From Bacillaceae bacterium (GTDB taxonomy: Bacteria; Bacillota; Bacilli; Bacillales; Alkalibacillaceae), in NCBI GenBank assembly GCA_017656265.1, contig JACDOD010000013.1:19650-83649 (forward strand): a stretch of 64,000 nt of DNA, given 5' to 3'. How positions within the stretch are numbered: position 1 is the stretch's first letter; every line of letters begins with the position of its first letter. Shown one piece after another: positions 1 through 10,801 of this stretch. The notes below the pieces were generated by a model that saw only the letters and a program-made list of their open reading frames with translations, was not told the DNA's origin and made no database searches. The translations under genes were made by a program, and so were the position numbers.

Positions 1-40
1 AGGTTCAGCCGTTAAAACCACATTTGAGGAGGAAATGAAA

Positions 41-739
41 ATGGCTAAGAAAGGCAAAAAGTATTTAGAAGCTTTAAAATTAATTGACCGTACGAAGGCT
101 TATGACATCAAAGAAGCAATTGAACTGGTAAAAAAGACAGCTACAGCTTCATTCGATGAAACTGTTGATGCTGCATTCCGTCTGGGTGTAGACCCTAAGA
201 AAGCAGACCAGCAAATCCGCGGAGCTATGGTTCTTCCGCACGGAACTGGTAAAACACAAAAAGTACTGGTTTTCGCTAAAGGTGATAAAGCCAAAGAAGC
301 TGAAGCAGCAGGAGCAGATTATGTTGGTGAACAGGACCTGATTAACAAAATCAATCAGGGATGGTTTGATTTTGATGTAGTTGTAGCTACACCAGACATG
401 ATGGCGGAAGTTGGTAAATTAGGACGAGTGCTCGGACCTAAAGGTTTAATGCCAAACCCTAAGACTGGTACGGTAACATTTGAAGTAGAAAAAGCTGTAA
501 AAGAAATTAAAGCTGGTAAAATCGAATACCGTGTAGATAAATCTGGTAACATTCACGTTCCGATCGGAAAAGTATCATTTGATGATCAAAAACTTGTAGA
601 GAACTTTGAAGCGCTTGTAGAAACTCTTGTAAAAGCTAAGCCGCAATCTTCTAAAGGTACCTATATGCGCAATGTAGCCATTTCATCTACTATGGGACCT
701 GGTATCCGGGTAGATGTTTCTGGATATGTTCGCAAATAA
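41..739 (+). CDS. rplA: 50S ribosomal protein L1
   Basis: L1 (232 aa) binds 23S rRNA at the mobile L1 stalk, which helps release E-site tRNA; in many bacteria it also represses its own operon. The L1 signature [18 protein letters not shown] lies at about residues 128-145, and the length is normal. Two in-frame ATGs occur, at 35 and 41. The GAGGAGG at 26-32 is 2 nt from the first and 8 nt from the second, so 41 is the start. The partner gene rplK should lie just off the left edge. The next promoter begins four bases after the stop codon, so rplJ-rplL form a separate unit. Confidence 0.98.
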   Translation: MAKKGKKYLEALKLIDRTKAYDIKEAIELVKKTATASFDETVDAAFRLGVDPKKADQQIRGAMVLPHGTGKTQKVLVFAKGDKAKEAEAAGADYVGEQDLINKINQGWFDFDVVVATPDMMAEVGKLGRVLGPKGLMPNPKTGTVTFEVEKAVKEIKAGKIEYRVDKSGNIHVPIGKVSFDDQKLVENFEALVETLVKAKPQSSKGTYMRNVAISSTMGPGIRVDVSGYVRK

Positions 740-742
740 AAA

Positions 743-771
743 TTGACTTTAGTTCTGGAGTTCGTTATAAT
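743..771 (+). promoter_or_regulatory. Sigma-A promoter of rplJ-rplL
   Basis: TTGACT at 743-748 and a perfect TATAAT at 766-771 are separated by 17 bp. The promoter lies just downstream of the rplA stop codon and upstream of the L10 leader RNA, which is the expected place for the rplJL promoter. Confidence 0.85.
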
Positions 772-794
772 AGCTCTGGTTAAATAAGAATACT

Positions 795-935
795 TGCATT
801 ATACCGTAGACAGTAGGTGCGATTCATTCGCTTAATTTCCTACCGAGGTATACGAGTCGGAAATCAACTGCATGGTTTATGCTGTGCAGGTTTACGATAC
901 GTGCCTCCATGTCTATGGAGGCACTTTTTTTATGG
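795..935 (+). promoter_or_regulatory. L10 leader RNA with attenuator hairpin
   Basis: The roughly 190-nt untranslated stretch before rplJ has the position and look of the Bacillus L10 leader, to which the L10-(L12) complex binds to repress its own operon. It ends in a strong intrinsic terminator: GTGCCTCCAT (901-910) pairs with ATGGAGGCAC (915-924) around a GTCT loop, followed by seven T residues (925-931). Upstream it has several self-complementary segments. I recognise the class by position and this attenuator; the covariance model was not run. Confidence 0.8.
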
Positions 936-980
936 ATTTTCGCACCGGCGGTATAGTGAAGGGAACAGGAGGTGGAATTG

Positions 981-1481
981 ATGAGCAGAACGATTGAACA
1001 CAAAAAACAGATCGTAGCTGAAATCGCAGAAAAATTACAGAACAGCAAGTCAACCATTCTTGTTGACTACCGTGGCCTGAATGTTGAAGAAGTGACTGAA
1101 CTTCGTAAACAGCTTCGTGAAGCGGGAGTGGATTTTAAAGTATACAAAAATACGATGACTCGCCGCGCGACTGAGCAGGCTGACTTAACCGAGCTGAACG
1201 AAATCCTTACTGGACCGACTGCCATTGCGTTCAGTAACGAAGATGTAGTTGCTCCTGCAAAAGTTTTAAACAACTTTGCAAAGGATCACGATGCGCTTGA
1301 AATTAAGGGTGGCGTTATTGAAGGAAATGTCGCTTCTCTTGAACAGATTAAAGAGCTTGCAGATCTTCCATCTTACGAAGGTTTGCTGTCTATGTTGCTC
1401 AGCGTGCTACAAGCTCCTGTACGCAACTTCGCATATGCTACAAAAGCAATTGCCGATCAAAAAGAAGAAGCAGGTGCTTAA
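981..1481 (+). CDS. rplJ: 50S ribosomal protein L10
   Basis: L10 (166 aa) is the base of the ribosomal stalk; it binds 23S rRNA with its N-terminal domain and carries L7/L12 dimers on its C-terminal helix. The start is ATG 981: AGGAGG at 967-972 lies 8 nt upstream. In-frame GTG 972 and TTG 978 overlap or crowd that site and are rejected. The product matches the usual Bacillus length. It is followed after 51 nt by rplL, with the L10 leader upstream controlling both. Confidence 0.97.
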   Translation: MSRTIEHKKQIVAEIAEKLQNSKSTILVDYRGLNVEEVTELRKQLREAGVDFKVYKNTMTRRATEQADLTELNEILTGPTAIAFSNEDVVAPAKVLNNFAKDHDALEIKGGVIEGNVASLEQIKELADLPSYEGLLSMLLSVLQAPVRNFAYATKAIADQKEEAGA

Positions 1482-1532
1482 TCGCCTGATTTTGAACGTT
1501 TAACAAAACAAAATACTTGAGGAGGAATTAAC

Positions 1533-1898
1533 ATGACTAAAGAACAAATTATTGATGCTCTTAAAGAGATGACTGTTCTTGAATTAAATGACCTTGTTAA
1601 AGCAATTGAAGAAGAATTTGGTGTAACTGCTGCGGCTCCTGTTGCTGTTGCAGGCGGAGCAGCTGGCGGAGATGCTGCTGAAGAAAAATCTGAATTTGAC
1701 GTAGTACTTACTGACGCAGGAAGCTCTAAAATTAAAGTTGTTAAAGCTGTACGCGAAATCACTGGTCTTGGCCTGAAAGATGCAAAAGAATTAGTTGATA
1801 ACGCTCCAAAACCAGTTAAAGAAGGCGTTGCAAAAGAAGAAGCTGAAGAACTTAAAGCTAAACTTGAAGAAGCAGGCGCTTCTGTTGAATTGAAGTAA
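1533..1898 (+). CDS. rplL: 50S ribosomal protein L7/L12
   Basis: L7/L12 (121 aa) forms the multimeric stalk dimers that recruit and stimulate translational GTPases such as EF-Tu and EF-G. The N-terminal dimerisation helix (about 1-30), an Ala/Gly-rich flexible hinge (about 32-52) and the acidic globular C-terminal domain ending in VELK are all visible. A GAGGAGG ribosome-binding site precedes the ATG. It is the last gene of the rplJL unit and is followed by an intrinsic terminator. Confidence 0.98.
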   Translation: MTKEQIIDALKEMTVLELNDLVKAIEEEFGVTAAAPVAVAGGAAGGDAAEEKSEFDVVLTDAGSSKIKVVKAVREITGLGLKDAKELVDNAPKPVKEGVAKEEAEELKAKLEEAGASVELK

Positions 1899-1919
1899 GA
1901 ATGTTGAACACGATCTAGT

Positions 1920-1953
1920 AAAGCTCGCTGGTTACCGGCGGGCTTTGCTTTTT
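1920..1953 (+). terminator. Intrinsic terminator after rplL
   Basis: A 12-bp stem (1920-1931 with 1935-1946, some G-T pairs) closes a three-base loop and is followed by a T-rich run at 1949-1953. Confidence 0.8.
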
Positions 1954-2062
1954 ATATCATAGAAAAAAGAACCATCGCTACGTAAAACTTCTATCAGCTA
2001 TCCCCACCTGCTGTGAATGCAAGGAAATAAAATTGACAGAAGAGATTTTGGAAGGTGTTAGA

Positions 2063-2674
2063 ATGGAACATTATTATTCAAAAGAGCCATCGTCTAAAAG
2101 TGAACCGGTAACGTGGAAAGAACGGCTTCGAGGATATGAGTTTGTTTTCACTTCTGATCATGGTGTTTTTTCAAAAGGGAAAGTAGACTTTGGTTCGAAA
2201 ACGTTAATTGAACAGTTTCAAGAGCCGGAAATTGACGGCCCTGTATTAGATGCAGGCTGCGGATATGGTCCTATCGGAATATCACTGGCAAAAGCCTATT
2301 CTTCCCGCCACGTCTATATGGTGGATGTCAACCAGAGGGCGCTGGAACTTGCCGAAAAAAATGCGGCTGATAATGACATACGCAATGTCACCATCATGGA
2401 AAGTGATTTGTTCACGGGGTTAACAGGGGAAAAATTTGCAGCCATTGTTTCCAATCCGCCAGTACGAGCCGGGAAAAAGGTTGTTCACCGGCTGCTTGAG
2501 GACAGTTATCAGGCCTTATTGCCCGGGGGAGAACTATGGATTGTACTGCAAAAAAAGCAGGGAGCACCTTCCGCCCAGAAAAAGCTTGATGAAATCTTTG
2601 GTCATGCCGATATAAGAAAAAGAAACAAAGGCTATTACATCATTGTTGCAAAAAAGTTTGACTCAGACTCCTAG
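2063..2674 (+). CDS. Class I SAM-dependent methyltransferase, YbxB/RsmC type
   Basis: This 203-aa protein belongs to the small RsmC-like methyltransferases found between rplL and rpoB in Bacillus (YbxB). The AdoMet motif I reads VLDAGCGYGPIG (residues 61-72), an acidic residue follows at D88, and the substrate motif NPPV is at 131-134. That motif is typical of N-methylation of a base amino group, as in RsmC acting on 16S rRNA guanine. A longer frame opens at TTG 2033, but GGAAGGTG sits directly before ATG 2063 and MEHYYS matches the family N-terminus. The exact rRNA target is inferred. Confidence 0.88.
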   Translation: MEHYYSKEPSSKSEPVTWKERLRGYEFVFTSDHGVFSKGKVDFGSKTLIEQFQEPEIDGPVLDAGCGYGPIGISLAKAYSSRHVYMVDVNQRALELAEKNAADNDIRNVTIMESDLFTGLTGEKFAAIVSNPPVRAGKKVVHRLLEDSYQALLPGGELWIVLQKKQGAPSAQKKLDEIFGHADIRKRNKGYYIIVAKKFDSDS

Positions 2675-2767
2675 CTATGCTAATATTGAAAAATGCCAAT
2701 ATCTAAAAACTCTTGTCAAGGGGAAATTTTCATGGCATGTGATGTATATTTCACCTCTGTTATGGGA

Positions 2768-2773
2768 TATAAT
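2768..2773 (+). promoter_or_regulatory. Candidate -10 element for rpoB-rpoC
   Basis: A perfect TATAAT lies about 350 bp upstream of rpoB and about 95 bp upstream of the structured leader. No convincing -35 is present 16-18 bp upstream (TATATT at 2745-2750), so the assignment rests on the -10 and the position alone. Confidence 0.4.
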
Positions 2774-2866
2774 GGTAAAACTGAGAATGAACAATGATGA
2801 GCGGTTTTCTTTGTAAAACCCTTTTTCTTTTTGTCTAACGTTAGAGAGAATGAAAATAGGATATGC

Positions 2867-3090
2867 CATTCGTTTTATAGGGCTGAATCTGCCATGGACA
2901 GGATTCCTATTTCCTGTATGTGGATTGAGTGCCTTCCGCAGCTTATGCCAGCCGTAATCTCCGCCTGAACCACGGAGGTAAACGGATGGTTTAAGTGATA
3001 TAAAACGAATGTAACATATACATGCTTATGTGGGTGAAAGGCCCGCATAATCTATGTTCGGCATGCCCTTTTTTGCCGAACCGTTTGTTT
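2867..3090 (+). promoter_or_regulatory. Structured 5' leader of rpoB with multi-helix element and attenuator
   Basis: The 447-bp gap before rpoB holds a folded leader. A perfect 13-bp long-range helix (CATTCGTTTTATA 2867-2879 with its complement 2999-3011) encloses two local hairpins, 2892-2923 and 2952-2985. It is followed by a 9-bp stem, 3026-3034 with 3042-3050. Last comes an 8-bp stem, GTTCGGCA 3056-3063 with TGCCGAAC 3074-3081, then CGTTTGTTTTT, which looks like an attenuator. I know no Rfam family for it. The function, probably control of RNA polymerase synthesis, is inferred. Confidence 0.6.
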
Positions 3091-3121
3091 TTAAACTATG
3101 TTTGTTTGAGGGGTGAATCAG

Positions 3122-6100
3122 TTGACAGGTCAACTAGTTCAATATGGTCGACACCGCCAACGCAGAAGTTACGCGCGTATTAGTGAAGTTCTGGAATTAC
3201 CTAACTTAATTGAAATTCAAACCGCTTCATATGATTGGTTCCTCGAAGAAGGTTTGAGAGAGATGTTTCAGGACATTTCCCCGATTGAAGACTTCACCGG
3301 CAATCTTTCATTAGAGTTTGTAGATTACAGTCTGGGTGAGCCAAAGTACCCGGTAGACGAATCAAAAGAGAGAGACGTCACGTATTCAGCTCCTCTTCGC
3401 GTGAAGGTACGTTTGCTGAATAAGGAAACAGGGGAAGTAAAAGAACAGGAAGTGTTTATGGGAGACTTCCCACTAATGACGGAAACAGGCACCTTTATTA
3501 TTAATGGTGCAGAACGTGTCATTGTATCACAGCTTGTACGTTCTCCAAGTGTGTATTACAGCGAAAAGATGGATAAAAACGGAAAAAAAGGTTTCACAGC
3601 AACGGTTATTCCAAACCGTGGTGCCTGGCTTGAATATGAAACCGATGCGAAAGACGTTGTACATGTTCGGATTGACCGTACAAGGAAGCTTCCGATTACT
3701 GTATTGCTCCGTGCACTTGGATTCGGTACAGATGAAGAAATTATTGAACTGATCGGTGATAATCAGTACTTGAAAAATACATTAGAAAAAGATAACACAG
3801 AGAACAGCGAGAAAGCACTATTGGAAATTTATGAACGTTTGCGTCCGGGAGAGCCCCCGACAGTTGAAAATGCTAAAAGCTTGCTGATCTCTCGTTTCTT
3901 TGATCCTAAACGATATGATCTGGCCCATGTTGGCCGTTACAAAATTAATAAAAAACTCCATATTAAAAACCGTCTGTTTAACCAGGTTCTTGCAGAAACG
4001 GTTGTGGATGAAGATACTGGTGAGGTAATTGCACGCAAAGGCGATAAAATTGACCGCCGACTGCTCAATAAGCTATTGCCTTATCTTGAAAAAGAAGAAA
4101 GCAAAATGGGTGAACGGATTTTAGAGCCCCATGAGGGTGTTCTAGATGACCCGGTTAAAATCCAGTCCATTAAAATTTACGATCCAACTGATCCAGAAGG
4201 TGAAAATACCTTAAATGTAATCGGCAATGCCCAGGTGGAAGACGGTGTGAAAAACATTACACCAGCCGATATCATTGCTTCCATCAGCTACTTCTTCAAC
4301 CTGTTGCATGAAGTAGGTGACACCGATGATATTGACCACCTTGGAAACCGCCGTCTTCGTTCCGTTGGCGAATTGCTGCAAAACCAGTTCCGGATTGGAT
4401 TATCCAGAATGGAGCGTGTGGTACGTGAGAGAATGTCCATTCAGGATACAAGTGCCATTACACCGCAGCAGCTGATTAACATTCGGCCGGTTATTGCATC
4501 GATTAAAGAGTTTTTCGGCAGCTCTCAGCTGTCGCAGTTCATGGACCAGACAAACCCGCTGGCGGAGCTGACCCATAAGCGGAGGTTGTCTGCTCTTGGT
4601 CCGGGAGGTCTGACACGTGAGCGTGCTGGCTTTGAGGTTCGTGACGTTCACTACTCCCACTATGGACGTATGTGTCCAATTGAGACACCAGAGGGTCCAA
4701 ACATCGGTTTGATCAACTCATTATCTACGTTTGCGAAGGTCAATAAATTTGGATTTATTGAAACGCCGTATCGCCGTGTAGATCCGGATACAGGCAGAGT
4801 AACAGAGCACATTGATTATCTGACTGCTGACGAAGAGGATAATTACGTTGTTGCTCAGGCCAACGCACGATTGGATGATGAAGGGAACTTCATTGATGAA
4901 GAAGTTATCGCCCGTTTCCGCGGTGAAAATATTGTCGTTCCGCGTGATCGTGTGGACTATATGGACGTATCGCCAAAGCAGGTTGTATCAGCAGCTACAG
5001 CTTGTATCCCATTCCTTGAGAACGATGACTCTAACCGTGCATTAATGGGTGCGAACATGCAGCGTCAGGCAGTGCCTCTCATGCAGCCGGAAGCGCCAAT
5101 TGTCGGAACAGGAATGGAGTATGTATCAGGTAAGGACTCAGGTGCAGCAGTTATTTGTAAGCATGAAGGAATTGTAGAACGGGTAGAGGCGAAAGAGGTT
5201 CTTGTCCGTCGTGTGGCTGAAGTTGACGGAAAAGAAGTCAAAGGTGATCTGGACCGTTACCGCCTTCAGAAGTTTGTCCGTTCAAACCAGGGTACTTGCT
5301 ACAACCAGCGCCCAATTGTTGAAAAGGGCGAGCGGGTGAAAAAGGGAGATATTCTCGCTGACGGTCCTTCCATGGAACAGGGAGAACTGGCCCTTGGCCG
5401 AAACGTTCTCGTGGCCTTCATGACATGGGACGGATATAACTTTGAGGACGCTATTATCATGAGTGAGCGTCTCGTTAAGGACGATGTGTATACATCTATT
5501 CACATAGAAGAATTTGAATCCGAAGCACGTGATACGAAATTAGGTCCTGAAGAGATTACCCGTGATATTCCAAATGTGGGAGAAGAAGCGTTGAAGAACC
5601 TCGATGAACGGGGAATTGTCAGAATCGGTGCAGAAGTTTCTGACGGGGACCTGCTCGTAGGAAAAGTAACGCCAAAGGGTGTGACAGAACTAACGGCTGA
5701 AGAACGTCTGCTTCACGCGATCTTTGGTGAAAAAGCACGGGAAGTTCGTGATACATCCTTGCGTGTCCCACATGGCGGAGGCGGAATTGTACTTGACGTG
5801 AAAGTATTTAAGCGTGAAGACGGAGATGAGCTTCCTCCAGGTGTGAATCAGCTTGTACGTGTTTACATCGTTCAGAAGCGTAAGATTTCTGAAGGAGATA
5901 AGATGGCAGGGCGACACGGTAACAAAGGTGTTATCTCCAGAATCCTGCCAGAAGAGGATATGCCGTTCCTTCCAGATGGAACACCAGTGGATATCATGTT
6001 AAACCCACTTGGCGTGCCATCCCGTATGAATATTGGTCAGGTGCTGGAACTTCACCTTGGTATGGCAGCCAGACAGCTGGGCATCCACGTTGCATCTCCA

Positions 6101-6670
6101 GTATTTGACGGTGCTGATGAAGATGATGTCTGGAACACATTGGAAGAGGCAGGTTTAGCGCGTGATGCGAAAACCGTCCTATATGACGGCCGCACAGGTG
6201 AACCATTCGATAACCGTGTATCTGTCGGTGTCATGTATATGCTTAAACTGGCCCATATGGTTGACGACAAGCTGCACGCACGTTCAACCGGACCGTACTC
6301 ACTTGTAACTCAGCAGCCTCTTGGAGGTAAAGCGCAGTTTGGTGGTCAGCGCTTTGGTGAGATGGAGGTTTGGGCACTTGAAGCATACGGTGCTGCTTAT
6401 ACATTGCAGGAGTTATTGACCGTGAAATCGGATGATGTTGTCGGCCGCGTGAAAACATATGAGGCCATTGTTAAGGGCGAAAATGTACCTGAACCTGGAG
6501 TACCTGAATCATTCAAAGTATTGATTAAAGAGCTTCAGAGTCTGGGTATGGATGTCAAAATCCTTTCAAGCGATGAAACGGAAATTGAAATGCGCGATAT
6601 CGAAGAAGAAGATCAGCCGGCTGAACAGCTCGATGTCAAAGTAGAAAGCCCAAAGAGTGTCACTAAGTAA
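3122..6670 (+). CDS. rpoB: DNA-directed RNA polymerase subunit beta
   Basis: The beta subunit (1182 aa) forms one jaw of the RNA polymerase active-site cleft. The start is taken as TTG 3122, giving [20 protein letters not shown], which matches Bacillus RpoB; GAGGGGTG at 3108-3115 is a suitable site, and the upstream GTG 3113 overlaps it. Rifampicin cluster I ([20 protein letters not shown]) is wild type, with H485 and S490 intact, so the product should be rifampicin sensitive. It ends in an acidic tail. rpoC follows after 41 nt. Confidence 0.98.
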   Translation: MTGQLVQYGRHRQRRSYARISEVLELPNLIEIQTASYDWFLEEGLREMFQDISPIEDFTGNLSLEFVDYSLGEPKYPVDESKERDVTYSAPLRVKVRLLNKETGEVKEQEVFMGDFPLMTETGTFIINGAERVIVSQLVRSPSVYYSEKMDKNGKKGFTATVIPNRGAWLEYETDAKDVVHVRIDRTRKLPITVLLRALGFGTDEEIIELIGDNQYLKNTLEKDNTENSEKALLEIYERLRPGEPPTVENAKSLLISRFFDPKRYDLAHVGRYKINKKLHIKNRLFNQVLAETVVDEDTGEVIARKGDKIDRRLLNKLLPYLEKEESKMGERILEPHEGVLDDPVKIQSIKIYDPTDPEGENTLNVIGNAQVEDGVKNITPADIIASISYFFNLLHEVGDTDDIDHLGNRRLRSVGELLQNQFRIGLSRMERVVRERMSIQDTSAITPQQLINIRPVIASIKEFFGSSQLSQFMDQTNPLAELTHKRRLSALGPGGLTRERAGFEVRDVHYSHYGRMCPIETPEGPNIGLINSLSTFAKVNKFGFIETPYRRVDPDTGRVTEHIDYLTADEEDNYVVAQANARLDDEGNFIDEEVIARFRGENIVVPRDRVDYMDVSPKQVVSAATACIPFLENDDSNRALMGANMQRQAVPLMQPEAPIVGTGMEYVSGKDSGAAVICKHEGIVERVEAKEVLVRRVAEVDGKEVKGDLDRYRLQKFVRSNQGTCYNQRPIVEKGERVKKGDILADGPSMEQGELALGRNVLVAFMTWDGYNFEDAIIMSERLVKDDVYTSIHIEEFESEARDTKLGPEEITRDIPNVGEEALKNLDERGIVRIGAEVSDGDLLVGKVTPKGVTELTAEERLLHAIFGEKAREVRDTSLRVPHGGGGIVLDVKVFKREDGDELPPGVNQLVRVYIVQKRKISEGDKMAGRHGNKGVISRILPEEDMPFLPDGTPVDIMLNPLGVPSRMNIGQVLELHLGMAARQLGIHVASPVFDGADEDDVWNTLEEAGLARDAKTVLYDGRTGEPFDNRVSVGVMYMLKLAHMVDDKLHARSTGPYSLVTQQPLGGKAQFGGQRFGEMEVWALEAYGAAYTLQELLTVKSDDVVGRVKTYEAIVKGENVPEPGVPESFKVLIKELQSLGMDVKILSSDETEIEMRDIEEEDQPAEQLDVKVESPKSVTK

Positions 6671-6711
6671 CGGGAATCGGTTAAACCAGCATTAAAAGGG
6701 AGGTAGGCCCC

Positions 6712-9700
6712 TTGCTAGATGTAAATAACTTTGAATTTATGAAAATCGGTTTAGCTTCACCGGACAAAATTCGCTCCTGGTCATACGGTGAAGTGAAAAA
6801 ACCAGAAACCATCAACTATCGGACATTAAAACCTGAAAAAGACGGTTTGTTCTGTGAACGAATTTTTGGTCCTACTAAGGACTGGGAATGTCACTGCGGA
6901 AAATACAAACGGGTTCGCTACAAAGGTGTCGTTTGTGACCGCTGTGGCGTTGAGGTAACGAAATCTAAAGTAAGAAGGGAACGCATGGGGCATATTGAAC
7001 TCGCTGCCCCTGTTTCCCACATCTGGTATTTCAAAGGCATTCCAAGCCGTATGGGACTCGTGCTCGATATGTCCCCGCGTGCGCTGGAAGAAGTCATTTA
7101 TTTTGCTGCCTATGTTGTAACAGACCCGGGTGATACACCTTTAGAAAAGAAGCAGCTTTTGTCTGAGAAGGAATACCGTTCCTATCGGGAAAAATACGGA
7201 CAATCATTCAAAGCGCAAATGGGTGCAGAAGCCATTCGCAAACTTCTGAAGGACATTGATTTAGACAAAGAAGTTGATACATTAAAAGAAGAACTGAAAA
7301 CAGCTCAGGGACAGCGCCGCACCCGTGCGATTAAGCGCCTTGAAGTACTGGAAGCATTCCGTCATTCAGGAAACGATCCTTCCTGGATGATTTTAGACGT
7401 ACTTCCGGTTATCCCGCCGGAATTGCGTCCGATGGTGCAGCTGGACGGCGGACGTTTTGCTACTTCCGATTTGAACGATCTATATCGCCGGGTTATCAAC
7501 CGAAACAATCGTTTAAAACGTCTTCTTGACCTTGGAGCACCTAGCATCATTGTTCAAAATGAAAAAAGAATGCTCCAGGAAGCTGTAGATGCTTTAATCG
7601 ATAACGGGCGCCGTGGCCGTCCTGTAACAGGACCAGGAAACCGTCCGCTGAAATCCCTGTCTCACATGCTGAAAGGTAAGCAGGGACGTTTCCGTCAAAA
7701 CTTGCTTGGTAAACGTGTAGACTATTCCGGCCGTTCGGTTATTGTAGTTGGACCAAACCTGAAAATGTATCAGTGCGGTCTTCCAAAGGAAATGGCGCTG
7801 GAACTGTTCAAGCCATTTGTTATGAAAGAACTGGTTGATCGCGGCCTTGCCCATAACATTAAGTCAGCAAAACGAAAAATTGAACGGGTGCATCCGGAAG
7901 TATGGGGCGTGTTAGAGGATGTAATCAAAGAGCATCCAGTACTATTAAACCGTGCTCCAACCCTGCACCGTCTCGGTATTCAGGCTTTTGAACCAACTCT
8001 CGTGGAAGGTCGTGCGATTCGATTGCATCCGCTAGTATGTACCGCTTACAATGCGGACTTTGATGGTGACCAGATGGCGGTTCACGTACCGCTGTCAGCG
8101 GAAGCACAGGCAGAAGCACGAATTTTAATGCTTGCTGCTCAAAACATCCTGAATCCTAAAGACGGTAAACCGGTTGTTACACCATCACAGGACATGGTAC
8201 TAGGAAACTATTACCTGACCCTTGAGCGTAAAGGTGCGATCGGCGAGGGAATGGTATTCAAAGATACCAATGAAGCCCTCATTGCTTATCAGAATGGCTA
8301 TGTCCATCTTCATACACGAATTGCGGTTGATGCAGGCTCATTAAATAATGAGACATTTACGGAAGAGCAGAACAATATGCTGCTGCTCACAACCGTTGGT
8401 AAGCTGATCTTTAATGAGATGCTGCCAAACTCATTCCCGTACATCAACGAGCCGACAGCTGAAAATTTGGAACATAAAACTCCGGAGAAATATTTTGTTC
8501 CAAAAGACACGAACGTCAAAGAAGAGCTTGAAAAACGCGAACTGATTTCGCCGTTTAAGAAAGGCATTCTTGGAGACATCATTGCGGAAGTATTCAAGCG
8601 CTTTAAGATCACAGAAACATCGAAAATGCTTGACCGCATGAAAGACCTTGGATTTAAGTATTCTACCAAAGCTGGTATTACCATTGGTATTTCAGATATT
8701 GTGGTATTGCCGGAGAAACAGGAAATTCTGGAAAAAGCTCAGACTAAAATTGATAAAGTTATGAAACAATTCCGCCGCGGTCTGATTACAGAAGAAGAAC
8801 GTTATGACCGTGTCATCAGCACCTGGACAGAAGCTAAAGATGAAATTCAGGATAAGCTGATGAACTCTCTGGATCCACACAACCCAATCTTTATGATGAG
8901 TGATTCTGGTGCACGGGGTAACGCATCAAACTTTACGCAGCTTGCAGGTATGCGTGGTCTGATGGCGAACCCGGCTGGACGTATCATTGAACTTCCGATT
9001 AAATCCAGCTTCCGTGAGGGTCTGACCGTTCTGGAATACTTTATTTCCACTCACGGTGCGCGTAAAGGTCTGGCGGATACAGCGCTGAAGACAGCGGACT
9101 CAGGTTATCTGACCCGCCGTCTTGTGGATGTTGCACAGGATGTCATTGTGCGTGAAGATGACTGCGGTACAGATCGGGGAATGACGGTTCGGGCGTTAAG
9201 AGACGGAAACGAGGAAATCGTACCATTGTACGATCGACTGGTTGGACGTACAGCCTTCAGAACCATTCGCCACCCTGAAACAGGCGAGACCATTGTTCAG
9301 CGGAACGAAATGATTTCCGAAGACCAGGCAAAAGAAATTATCGAGTCTGGAATTGAAGAAGTTGAAATTCGCTCTGTCTTTACGTGTAACACCCGCCACG
9401 GGGTATGTAAAAAGTGTTACGGCCGAAATCTGGCAATCGGCGATGAGGTTGAAGTTGGCGAAGCCGTTGGTATTATCGCCGCACAATCGATCGGTGAGCC
9501 GGGTACACAGCTTACGATGCGTACCTTCCACACAGGTGGGGTAGCGGGAGACGACATCACACAGGGTCTGCCGCGTATTCAGGAGCTGTTTGAAGCACGT
9601 AACCCGAAAGGTCAGGCTGTCATCAGTGAAATCTTTGGAACAATCGAAGAAATTAATGAACTGAAAGATAAAGTTGAGATTGTTGTGCAGGGTGATGTGG

Positions 9701-10323
9701 AGAAGCGCTCATATACTGCACCGCTCAGCGCAAGGCTCAAAGTTTCCGTCGGCGATTCTGTTATTGCCGGACAGGAAATTACAGAGGGTTCTGTCGATCC
9801 GAAAGACCTGCTCAAAGTACAGGGAGTGGAAGGCGTACAGGAATACCTGCTGCGTGAAGTGCAAAAAGTTTATCGTATGCAGGGGGTTGAAATCAGCGAC
9901 AAGCACATTGAAGTTATGGTACGTCAGATGCTCCGTAAAGTGCGTGTGTTTGATGCAGGAGATACGGATGTACTGCCAGGATCCCTGCTTGAGATTTTCC
10001 AATTCAAAGATGCCAATAAAAAGGCCTTGCAGGAAGGGAAACAGCCTGCTGTGGGACGTCCGGTTATTCTGGGTATTACAAAAGCATCCCTTGAAACGGA
10101 TTCATTCCTATCAGCAGCTTCCTTCCAGGAAACAACAAGGGTACTTACCGATGCAGCGATTAAAGGTAAGACCGATGAGTTACTCGGCTTGAAAGAAAAT
10201 GTCATTATCGGTAAGCTGGTGCCTGCAGGAACAGGTATGAACCGCTACCGCAGACTAGATGTTCTGAAAAACGAAGCTGAAGAAGTCAGTGAAGAAAGCC
10301 GGGAAGAAATTGCAACACAATAA
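6712..10323 (+). CDS. rpoC: DNA-directed RNA polymerase subunit beta'
   Basis: The beta' subunit (1203 aa) carries the catalytic magnesium site, NADFDGD, with aspartates at 449, 451 and 453. The N-terminal zinc ribbon has C60, C62, C75 and C78, and a second zinc site (CGT...[11 protein letters not shown]) lies in the last third. TTG is the start ([19 protein letters not shown]), preceded by GGGAGGTAG, as in other bacilli. Length and content are typical of the Firmicute beta'. It is co-transcribed with rpoB. The downstream inverted repeat at 10346-10419 may end or insulate the transcript. Confidence 0.98.
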   Translation: MLDVNNFEFMKIGLASPDKIRSWSYGEVKKPETINYRTLKPEKDGLFCERIFGPTKDWECHCGKYKRVRYKGVVCDRCGVEVTKSKVRRERMGHIELAAPVSHIWYFKGIPSRMGLVLDMSPRALEEVIYFAAYVVTDPGDTPLEKKQLLSEKEYRSYREKYGQSFKAQMGAEAIRKLLKDIDLDKEVDTLKEELKTAQGQRRTRAIKRLEVLEAFRHSGNDPSWMILDVLPVIPPELRPMVQLDGGRFATSDLNDLYRRVINRNNRLKRLLDLGAPSIIVQNEKRMLQEAVDALIDNGRRGRPVTGPGNRPLKSLSHMLKGKQGRFRQNLLGKRVDYSGRSVIVVGPNLKMYQCGLPKEMALELFKPFVMKELVDRGLAHNIKSAKRKIERVHPEVWGVLEDVIKEHPVLLNRAPTLHRLGIQAFEPTLVEGRAIRLHPLVCTAYNADFDGDQMAVHVPLSAEAQAEARILMLAAQNILNPKDGKPVVTPSQDMVLGNYYLTLERKGAIGEGMVFKDTNEALIAYQNGYVHLHTRIAVDAGSLNNETFTEEQNNMLLLTTVGKLIFNEMLPNSFPYINEPTAENLEHKTPEKYFVPKDTNVKEELEKRELISPFKKGILGDIIAEVFKRFKITETSKMLDRMKDLGFKYSTKAGITIGISDIVVLPEKQEILEKAQTKIDKVMKQFRRGLITEEERYDRVISTWTEAKDEIQDKLMNSLDPHNPIFMMSDSGARGNASNFTQLAGMRGLMANPAGRIIELPIKSSFREGLTVLEYFISTHGARKGLADTALKTADSGYLTRRLVDVAQDVIVREDDCGTDRGMTVRALRDGNEEIVPLYDRLVGRTAFRTIRHPETGETIVQRNEMISEDQAKEIIESGIEEVEIRSVFTCNTRHGVCKKCYGRNLAIGDEVEVGEAVGIIAAQSIGEPGTQLTMRTFHTGGVAGDDITQGLPRIQELFEARNPKGQAVISEIFGTIEEINELKDKVEIVVQGDVEKRSYTAPLSARLKVSVGDSVIAGQEITEGSVDPKDLLKVQGVEGVQEYLLREVQKVYRMQGVEISDKHIEVMVRQMLRKVRVFDAGDTDVLPGSLLEIFQFKDANKKALQEGKQPAVGRPVILGITKASLETDSFLSAASFQETTRVLTDAAIKGKTDELLGLKENVIIGKLVPAGTGMNRYRRLDVLKNEAEEVSEESREEIATQ

Positions 10324-10345
10324 CCCATAATAATCAGGGGAAATC

Positions 10346-10419
10346 GGAAGCACCTTGAATTTTTAAAAATATCGTTGACATGAACAAATGAGAAGTGATA
10401 ATATATTCAAGGTGCTTCC
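10346..10419. repeat. 15-bp perfect inverted repeat flanking the rplGB promoter
   Basis: GGAAGCACCTTGAAT (10346-10360) is repeated in exact inverse orientation at 10405-10419, with 44 bp between. The arms bracket the -35 and -10 boxes of the next promoter, and the right arm covers the expected transcription start. It could be an operator pair, or a large-loop stem at the 3' end of the rpoC transcript. Confidence 0.75.
10375..10402 (+). promoter_or_regulatory. Sigma-A promoter upstream of the L7Ae-like gene
   Basis: TTGACA at 10375-10380 and GATAAT at 10397-10402 are 16 bp apart; TAATAT at 10399 with an 18-bp spacer is an alternative -10. The promoter lies inside the loop of the inverted repeat. 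Confidence 0.75.
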
Positions 10420-10449
10420 ATTTAACCTTGTTACTTTGGAGGATATGCC

Positions 10450-10701
10450 ATGTCTTATGAAAAAGTAGCACAGGCTAAATCCAGGATTATCATAGGAACC
10501 AAACAGTCCATAAAAGCTATGAAAAATGGCGAAGTGAAAGAAGTTATAATAGCAGAGGACGCAGACCGACACGTAACAGATAAAGTGATTCGGGTTGCAG
10601 ATCAGCAAAACATCCCAGTATCCCGTGTCGATTCCATGAAAAAACTGGGAAAGACATGTGGTATTGATGTTGGTGCAGCGACTGTTGCCATTAAACACTA
10701 A
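10450..10701 (+). CDS. rplGB: L7Ae-like kink-turn RNA-binding protein
   Basis: This 83-aa protein is of the YbxF/RplGB family, small L7Ae relatives that bind kink-turn RNA motifs. The visible core is [24 protein letters not shown] followed by [16 protein letters not shown], the usual RNA-contact segment of the family. TTGGAGGAT precedes the ATG. It sits between rpoC and rpsL, as in B. subtilis. A hairpin with a T-run lies just downstream, so read-through into rpsL may be partial. Its physiological RNA target in bacilli is not well established. Confidence 0.93.
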   Translation: MSYEKVAQAKSRIIIGTKQSIKAMKNGEVKEVIIAEDADRHVTDKVIRVADQQNIPVSRVDSMKKLGKTCGIDVGAATVAIKH

Positions 10702-10738
10702 AGCTTTGGCGATTAATTTCGTCAAAACTTTGTTTTTT
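10700..10738 (+). terminator. Terminator or attenuator between rplGB and rpsL
   Basis: A stem starting at the rplGB stop codon (AAAG plus TTTGGCG, 10700-10711, with CGTCAAA plus CTTT, 10720-10731) is followed by TTTTTT at 10733-10738. The str genes follow without an obvious new promoter, so it is probably a partial terminator. Confidence 0.6.
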
Positions 10739-10801
10739 GCATTTTTATGAACCACCTGGATGTGTGGTATTACAACTGGAGATGAAAGGAGGAAACAACA
10801 T

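Noticed and set aside
2713..2750. TTGTCA at 2713 as a -35 for rpoB with TATATT at 2745
   Set aside because: The spacing is 26 bp, far too long for a sigma-A promoter.
9674..10192. 172-codon open frame overlapping rpoC
   Set aside because: It lies entirely inside rpoC in another frame, lacks a ribosome-binding site and resembles no protein.
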